DNA from: Tetrapyrgos nigripes
Taxonomy: Eukaryota > Basidiomycota > Agaricomycetes > Agaricales > Campanellaceae
DNA: 64,000 bases
NCBI GenBank assembly: GCA_013368315.1
Contig: JAACJM010000052.1
Span: 310,001-374,000 of the forward strand
Direction of reading: 5' to 3'
The notes beneath the pieces were generated by a model that saw only the letters and a list, made by a program, of their open reading frames with translations, had not been told where the DNA came from and searched no databases. Both the position numbers and the translations under genes were made by a program. Positions 57,330-64,000 of the stretch are shown here, piece by piece. Every line of letters starts with the position of its first letter. The first letter of the stretch is position 1.

Positions 57330-58510
57330 ATGGCGGATCCTGGTTCGTCCCTCTCTGCCGATCAGTCATCGGCTCTCGCAGCAGGAGGAGGAGGAGGAGG
57401 AAAACGCAAGCTCATCACAGAAGCGGGCAACCGAATTATGCAAGGTGTGTCCAAGATCGTCACTGACTTAGTTGTCCTCTAACGATGCTGCAGAGGCTCT
57501 TAATCAAGACATTTACGATCCAACACTAGAGCAGAGAAAAGAAATGTTGGCTAAAATTCGAGTACGTTTCTCCAGCGTCGCCAGACTTTCCTAGACTGAG
57601 TCGTCAAAAGGCTCTTCCGGGTTGCGAAGAATATAAGATGTACAACCTGACTTCATGGTTTCGGACCCGTAGGGACACTCGCGATAGAAGGCTGGGTCTT
57701 CATAAAGCTCCAGCACCGGAACAGTCACCGTACCCCTCCATCGCTCCCAAGAAAAGGAAAGCCCTCGAGACGGTGTTCAAGACAAATCAAAATCCTACTC
57801 AGGAAGTCATCGCAGCTTGGGCAGATTTGACAGAGGCTAAAGCGGAAGATATTCAGAAATGGGTGAGAGACAAGCAAGCGAGTCTGATACACCAACCATG
57901 TCCTCCCATCCAAACCGACATAGCTATGCCTGCGCCGTCCAGTGCTCCTTTAGTGATCCATACGATTACTGGGTTCAAATCCGAGGTTTCAGTGTCTCCA
58001 GTCATTTCTCCACCTAGTCTTCCGTCCGCACCAGTTCCCGATCGTCATTTTCATGAAGCCGGAGGTCATCCTGTAATGTCTCCTTCAAAAAGCTACCCTC
58101 CTTCACGCGCCACCACAACTTCCATGTCACCTAGTCTGTCTGCTTCGGTCCCTGGTTATTACGCCCATTTGGCTAGAAATCTTCCTGCTATGTCGCCCTC
58201 GGGTGATGCTGGCCCTCCTACGCCCAGAACGAGTACACCAGTGAGTTTACAGTGCTCCTGAAACACTTCCATAGGTCATATCTCTGTTTTGTAGCCTCCT
58301 GAAGTTCTGGCGACGAGACGAGACGAACTCCTTTTAATAATTCATTCTGCCTTTGGAGCAAACAACGAAGCAGTAGGCAAACTCCCTGGCACAGCTGAAG
58401 AGTTTAAAGAGCAGGTTGCACCGTTCGAGAAGACTTTTAGCGATTTTTTGAGGAAAGTAGAGAATGGTGAACTCTCGCATTGGGGTTTAAGAAAGGAAAC
58501 AGCTCGATGA
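57330..58510 (+). CDS. Homeodomain-like protein A (two divergent HD-like segments)
   Basis: Start at 57330: MADPGSSLSADQSSALAAGG, then KRKLITEAGNRIMQ. Introns at about 57445-57493 and 57561-57609 precede ALPGCEEYKMYNLTSWFRTR. Segment 1 (ALNQDIYDPTLEQRKEMLAK to WFRTRRDTRDRR) has the spacing and helix-3 WF...RR of a homeodomain, but position 51 is Thr rather than Asn. Segment 2 (APKKRKALETVFKTNQNPTQ, EVIAAWADLTEAKAEDIQKW, VRDKQA) also looks homeodomain-like, with W-V at the WF position. A long Ser/Pro-rich region follows, and after an intron at about 58240-58294 a C-terminal helical part (RRDELLLIIHSAFGANNEAV). Stop is TGA at 58508-58510. It is a paralogue of gene B (59161-60249, opposite strand) with matching intron positions. 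It could be a DNA-binding regulator or a dimerisation-only protein; I am not claiming mating-type identity. Confidence 0.65.
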
Positions 58511-59160
58511 GTTGACAGTTTCGGACGTCTTGGTATTTCGCATCTTGTGGTGAGTCCTCTTTCGCGTTCGTTAGTTCTTTCCCTGATTTTTCATTCCCAT
58601 AAAGTATCATAGCAATTGTTGTATTTCTTGGTTTTAGATGTAGCACTCAGCACAGGGTTTTCGCAAGGAAGACCATTCCGTGACCAAGGACAGCGACGCA
58701 CGGGCGAACATGAGAAGTTCTGGTACATAGTCTGAATGATGAACGAATCGCGGATGAAGGAGGCTGGCAGGGTACTGGAATTCGGTCTTTCTCGAGCGCA
58801 CTGAGGAAAGTGGGGCCTTATACTGACTTTTATGGAGTCAGTGTCTACCGACTTGACTGCATTGTGGTCGTAGGTGAGCTGCAATTTTCTATAGACGGAT
58901 AGCTTGTCTGATTCGCATCTTTGTCACTAGCAAGGACTTCCTTCGCTTCTTAGGCTTTAGCTACCTTCTCGACTGTACCGTAATGGTAGGTATACTACAT
59001 TTAATCTGACCTTCGAGACTCAATAAGGACTACTGCAACATCTCAGACTGAAGAATGGCAGCTATCTGAGATATCAGGTTTCTCGCTTGTAGACGAATTC
59101 TCATCAGTTCGTTGGCCTACAGAAAACGAATGCACGAATGCAAAGTCAGATCACTTACGT
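58511..59160. other. Intergenic between convergent homeodomain-like genes
   Basis: About 650 bases. No supported gene; a 97-codon minus-strand frame here (58591-58884) lacks motifs. Confidence 0.35.
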
Positions 59161-60249
59161 TTAAATTAGCTCCCTGTCAACGTGCATCAACGTTTCCTCA
59201 ACCATAGGTAGATTCGCTCTGGGATCTGTCTGCTTCTTGTGATCGACCAGTTCCATCACCTTATCGAATAACCTGTGGCAAGGCCCAAACAAATCTTTCA
59301 CGTCCTGCGCCGTTTGCAACGGGCATCGCTTGCTGTCGATTTCCAACGTGACTTCATGACCGGTCGCTTCTTTCATTGTCCTCTGGGCACGACCAGTGAC
59401 AAATCTATCCACCTCATCTGCAGCAATAGAAAATAGCACCTTGGGCAGGAACTTTTCACTGAGGAATGTCTGGGTCTCGATATCCATGATATCATCATGT
59501 GGGGGACTTTGTGGAACATCATGCGCATCATCTCTGGCATAGTCCATAGACATAGGTGCATCAATACCTGAGGTTTGGAACGAAGGAATAGTGTTCTGAC
59601 CCGCTCCATTGACAGGAGAAAGAGGAGAGAAAGCCTGGTTATACAGGTGGATCACCGTTTCCAGTGCTACCTGCTCAGGTGGAGGTGGAAGAGCTGGCTG
59701 GAAGCTAGTCCTGTCAAACATCTTGTGCACCACCCAGTAGACGACGTCCTTGCGGTCTACTTTAAGCTGTTTTGACCACAGTGTCACAACATCTTCACTT
59801 GGTTCTGGGTTTTGCGTGAACCATACTTCCAAATGACACTTTTTGGAATTGGATAAGGTTGTGTTTTGACCTAGTCATTGCGGTATAATGATTAGAAAAC
59901 TTTGGGTACTTTTGGCATGATGAAATTTGAGTATTTACCGCCAGTCCTCTTCCTCTCTTCGCTAAACCATTTATTGACCATCTTCATCGTAACGTCTTCA
60001 CATCCCGGAACCACATGCTTCGAGAGGATTTGAGATAGATGTTGACATTGTACAGAGTTTTGACTTACTTTCAGCTCTCTCAGTACATGCTCTCGTTCCT
60101 CTCTTCCTGGAAGTAAGACTTGATAACGGTGAAAGACGGCTTGAAATCATGAGACTCAGCAGATAGAGACAGAATCAAAAGAGAAAGCTAATACTTTTCA
60201 AAAACTCTTTACCCTCTTTTGGGATGACTTTCTTTTTCGTATCTGGCAT
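59161..60249 (-). CDS. Homeodomain-like protein B (paralogue of A)
   Basis: Start at 60249: MPDTKKKVIPKEGKEFLK. After introns come VLLPGREEREHVLRELK and HVVPGCEDVTMKMVNKWFSE then ERKRTG, aligning with gene A (RALPGCEEYKMYNLTSWFRT). The intron falls at the same place, before the PGCE motif. The helix-3 tract is WFSEERKR, with Glu where a homeodomain has Asn51. After another intron (about 59872-59938), HLEVWFTQNPEPSEDVVTLW, SKQLKVDRKDVVYWVVHKM matches gene A segment 2 (LETVFKTNQNPTQEVIAAW). The C-terminal half (about 59161-59650) is acidic and helical (IETQTFLSEKFLPKVLFSIA, VKDLFGPCHRLFDKVMELVD). Stop is TAA at 59161-59163. It is divergent from the DUF6535 gene, 258 bases away. Confidence 0.65.
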
Positions 60250-60507
60250 GAGCTCGAGCAAGTATTAGTTCAAGATGCTGCACTGCCACAACCTGGCAGA
60301 TCTGGTGAGTCCTCTCGTGGCCAGGTTACTCCTCCGTTCAAGGTAAGTAGCCAATGGGTTTTGACTACCCTGTAAAATCCCTTCTTGTTCGTTCAGACAA
60401 AATAGGATCTGCCACTGACCATCAATCATGCGTCTGCCCAGAATTCGTTGTAAATCTCTGCAACAACCTGACCGTTGCATGTTGCTGATAGGAAGTCTTA
60501 GAAAAAG

Positions 60508-63500
60508 TATGGATGTATCGCTATTCGCTGGTGCTTGACATTAACCTCTGCCTCAATCAAGTATTTGGCCCCTTCTTCAAATTGCACGAGGATATCGCGC
60601 CGAATCTCGAGAACTTCGGCCCATCAACGTTCCAGGGTCTGACGACGGATTTCGAAGAAAAGTCATCATTCAGCAATGACGTTTCTGCAAACCTGTGGAA
60701 TGTGTACATCGGAGAGGCTCGGAGATACGACGAGGAGTTGCTCAAGGGATGGAAGGAAGATATGGATGGAGTGCTGCTATTTGTACGTGTAATCTGCTTG
60801 AAATGGGTGTCGATGTTCTCTAACGAGCCTCTAGTCTGCCCTGTATTCTGCTAGTCTGACTGCTTTCATCATTGAAAGTTATAAGACGCTCCAGGACGAC
60901 CCTGCCCAAAACGCAGTCACTCTGCTCTCCCAGATTTCCCTACAGCTTTCATCAGCACTGAACGAGACGTCACCGCTGCAGTCTTCCCTTGACTTTGAGC
61001 CCCCCGTTTCGGCAATTGTGTACAACACACTATGGTTCCTCAGTCTTGCGTTGGCACTTACATGCTCGTTATTGGCGACGTTCGTGCAGCAGTGGACTCG
61101 GGACTTCATCCATAAAACCAACTTGCGACCCTCGCCCGTGCGTCAGGCCAAGGCTCTCGAATTCTTGTACTTGGGTCTGCGGGATTTTGGAATGCATTCC
61201 TTCGTTGATGCGATTCCTATTCTGCTTCATGTCTCTCTTGTATTCTTCTTCGGTGGTCTTGTCGGCTTCCTTTATCCAGTCAATCGACCGCTGACATATC
61301 TGATGGCTTGCGTGCTGGGCATTTTTGTCACAGTCTATCTCACTCTCACCTGCATTCCCTTATTCCATCTTGACAGCCCATATCGTACTCCACTCTCGAC
61401 TGCGCTATGGCGTCTCAAAAATGCCATTCAAGGCTCTAGCCGGCTCAGTCGCTCTGATCAGACTTTGGCTGCAGCCATGCTGGAGAAATCCCTGGAGAAT
61501 TCTGTCGAACGTGACAAGAAGGCCATGGTTTACACCATGAAGTCCCTGATTGATGACACGGAGCTGTTACCCTTCATCGAGGCGATCCCCGATGCCATCA
61601 TCCATAGCCATCCAGATTATGTATATGTAACAAACGCAGAACTGCTGTCATCTCTTCTAGAGACGTCCAATCCAGAAGTTAACATCATGATTCGTATGGG
61701 GCAGTTCCTCGTGAAGTCCAAGACCTGGACAGATCCTTCATTCCTCGCCCGAGCGTCTTTGGCATGTCCCCGGGCTCTTTGGTCATTGGCCTTCATGCTG
61801 GTCCAAGGCACAAACATTTATGCCAGGACGCTTTACCCTCCTCTTCCTCCTCCTGCTTAACCTTTACATGATTTCAGCTCACACTACAGATTCATGTCGG
61901 TGCAAAAAAAGCTGCAGCTTAGCAGTAATTACATCGATACGTATCGGAGTTCTCTACAACGCATTCTGTTGGACCCAAGAACCTTTCTTCAGAATCTCCA
62001 CCCAGAGACAATGTATTCAGCATTCGCTCTCATGCGTCTCAACTGGGTCTGCAGCATCCGCAACTCTGTGGACACTATTGGAGAAATTATGATGAAGAAA
62101 GAAGAGCAGTCGGCGACACAGACGCACCGGCAGTTATTGTCTCGATTTGCAAACGCACGGAGAATATGGGTTGGAATTGACCTTCCAACCTTGTACTCTC
62201 GATTGAATAAGATGGAAATTGTGGTTCTGTGCACCTATCCAGCCCTTTTCGATCGATTGGCTCAGGTTCTAGAAGAGGGCTCCTCTGCCGCAGACCCATC
62301 TATCAAACTCATTGTCGTAGAAGACATTATCTCTCGTCTGCAGAACTCCGAATACGTCTGGATGTCCATGCGACTACACGTTTTTCTCGAATACCTTTTG
62401 ATTTCTGAGGACCTAGTCCTCACAGGAGTCCTCCCTCATGAATTTGAGGCAACGTGCGAAGTGATATACTCTGGCAAAGAGAGAACACCTGTAACCCTTT
62501 CGGATGCAGTCGAGCTCGCTCCGGCTTTCGTGAAGAGATATACTAGACCATTGCTTGACTTCCAAAGGCACTTGGAACACGGCGCAATCCTTCCTAGTGT
62601 CACAGCAGACATCATCATGGTTCAATACATGAAGCTGTTTTTGTCAATTCCACATGCTCTTTCCGATGAACCGAGAGCTGTCCAGTGCAGAAGATTTATT
62701 CTATCTTACTTTTGCACCAACAGCGATCGCATTACCAACTGGTCCCTGGCAGCAAAGTCCACTACTACTAGGCAAGTTTTTAGTACTGGCTTTAGTAGCT
62801 GTGACCTTCTCCGCGTTGGCGATTGTATCATCAAGGCGTTGAGCGATGGAAATGATGACCCCGACTTCGTTCTCAGAGCAACCTGTATGCTGTTGATGAG
62901 CCAGGGCCTGCAGTTTTATCTTGAATGGGCTGGCTCGAATTTCCTTCCGGGTTTCTGGGCAGCCTTACGCAGTGCACATCCCTCAATTTGGCGTTCTGAA
63001 AGCTATCCTTTGGTCAGAAATTTATTGGATCAGATTATGTTGAGTCGAGTCGTCCGGTATCATCTCGTTCCCAGACGACGCAATATTCCTCGGGCTCTAC
63101 ACGATGTAGAACTGGACCTTTTCCAAGAGTATCTCCCCGAGAAATCCCCCCTCTCATCTCCCCCACACGCATATCGGGGCTCCCTGATCATCGCCATGGT
63201 AGTTCAGGGGATTACTGTCCCGAAAACATACTGACATTGAGCTTGTACAAAACACAGATTTCTTCCTGCAGAGATTGTATCTAGTAGGAGACATCTCGGG
63301 AGCGGTAGATGAAGCCAGCCAGTTGATCTTCGCGCAGTGTCTTGCCGACCGTATCAAAGCTTCGAGAGGTCGAAACTCTCGAGCCGAAGACAGCCATGGT
63401 GAAGGCAAGCTTGATTGGATCGAGGAGTTGAGAACCGTCTTTCCTTATTTTGAAGACTGGAGACCAGTGCCAGTAGGTTCCACCGAGTGGAAGTGGGATT

Positions 63501-63679
63501 GGATTACCAGTCCGGGGTGCGCTCAAATTCTTTCTGATGTCCTCACTGAGGTTGATCAGGGAGAGCCTGAGGCACAGAAACCATACAGAGTACATGTCAG
63601 GCGAGGGAAACAGACTTTACTGGATCGGTGCCGTCTCATTCTGTCGCCTGAAGCTCGTGAAGACAGCAACCTTGGATGA
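60508..63679 (+). CDS. DUF6535 membrane protein
   Basis: Agaricomycete-expanded membrane protein family of unknown function. The most likely start is ATG at 60508 (MDVSLFA, then an intron to VFGPFFKLHEDIAPNLENFG); an alternative is ATG at 60513 reading through. The DUF6535 core is EARRYDEELLKGWKEDMDGV, then after an intron ending near 60832, SALYSASLTAFIIESYKTLQ. TM helices follow (YNTLWFLSLALALTCSLLAT, FVQQWTRDF and LLHVSLVFFFGGLVGFLYPV, TYLMACVLGIFVTVYLTLTC). The intron at 61801-61917 has its acceptor at GCTGCAG and restores the long C-terminal frame (LSSNYIDTYRSSLQRILLDP onward). A last intron (about 63199-63271) leads to RLYLVGDISGAVDEASQLIF. Stop is TGA at 63677-63679. It is about 980 residues, intact by this model. 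Confidence 0.78.
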
Positions 63680-63871
63680 ACAGGAGATCTACTGGTAGTA
63701 GAGGAAGCGCAGCAAGAGCCTGTCGTACCTGTAGTGTAGCTTTATATCGCAAAAACTGTACTTCCAAGCAGTGACAGAACTGACGGAAGGGTGACTGCCT
63801 TTTTCGGTAACCAAACGACTCCTTGTACTGAAACATCCCAGTTAACTTCGCAAAGTTGACGCCTCAAATTT

Positions 63872-64000
63872 ATGTCTTTACCTAGGAATATCGTAGACCT
63901 TTCCCATCCTCTCGATCCTAATAATGTCTCAATCTACCCTGGTGACCCTGCTCTGACCTGTTGTCCCTCATCAACTGTCGAAAAGGATGGCTACGGCGTC
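63872..64000 (+). CDS. Cyclase-family protein (kynurenine formamidase-like), N-terminal part
   Basis: ATG at 63872 opens MSLPRNIVDLSHPLDPNNVS, then IYPGDPALTCCPSSTVEKDG and YGV to the window end. The DLSHPLDPxxxxYPGDP start is the hallmark of the Cyclase family (PF04199), which includes bacterial-type kynurenine formamidases and other metal-dependent hydrolases. The zinc-binding HxGTHxDxP motif would lie beyond the edge, so activity cannot be judged. No intron is seen in the first 129 bases. Confidence 0.8.
   Translation, partial: MSLPRNIVDLSHPLDPNNVSIYPGDPALTCCPSSTVEKDGYGV

Noticed and set aside
57330..60249. Calling the homeodomain-like pair the mating-type HD1/HD2 locus
   Set aside because: Genes A and B are convergent and similar to each other, lack Asn51, and no mitochondrial intermediate peptidase gene is in the window; HD1 and HD2 are usually divergent and of different classes.

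Overview
The window is fungal nuclear DNA, almost certainly from an Agaricomycete (mushroom-forming Basidiomycota). Genes are dense on both strands and broken by many 48-70 nt GT-AG introns. Several families typical of these fungi are present: a FunK1-type kinase, DUF6533 and DUF6535 membrane proteins, an HSP9/HSP12 stress protein and multi-TM orphan proteins. No prokaryotic operon features, CRISPR arrays or rRNA genes were seen, and no tRNA could be supported. Exon junctions were worked out by hand from reading frame, splice sites and family conservation, so some ends are approximate.

Layout. 1-8 kb: the 3' part of a transportin gene, an L-type cargo lectin, two weak orphan loci and dynactin p25. 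8.2-15.4 kb: two tandem copies of a secreted TAP-like (S33) serine peptidase, the second carrying a 477-bp MITE. 16-20 kb: a FunK1 kinase and a truncated copy of it. 20.5-41.6 kb is mostly housekeeping: HSP12-like protein, KDEL receptor, TM7S3/TM198-like membrane protein, two orphan/DUF6533 multi-TM proteins, 3-ketodihydrosphingosine reductase, a thioredoxin-TPR protein, succinate/fumarate carrier, a membrane J-protein, an AIFM2/FSP1-like oxidoreductase and a NOSIP-type RING protein. 41.9-45.2 kb: a third peptidase copy in inverted orientation.

45.2-52.2 kb is a transposon-rich island inside the relic of an F-box gene. It holds a non-autonomous hAT element with 8-bp target duplication, a dead Tc1/mariner element with long intact inverted repeats, a 96-bp CAGTG hairpin element, and three members of a foldback family sharing a CCATATGG palindromic core. 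52.4-56.8 kb is a large protein with a RING-H2 and a second RING-like domain. 57.3-60.2 kb holds two convergent paralogous homeodomain-like genes that lack the DNA-contacting Asn. A DUF6535 membrane protein follows, and a cyclase-family gene starts at the right edge.

Functional links: the lectin and the KDEL receptor both act in ER-Golgi traffic, and KDSR makes sphingolipid precursors at the ER. There is no obvious biosynthetic cluster. The less ordinary parts are the inverted peptidase duplications flanking a 26-kb housekeeping block, the mobile-element island, and the degenerate homeodomain pair.
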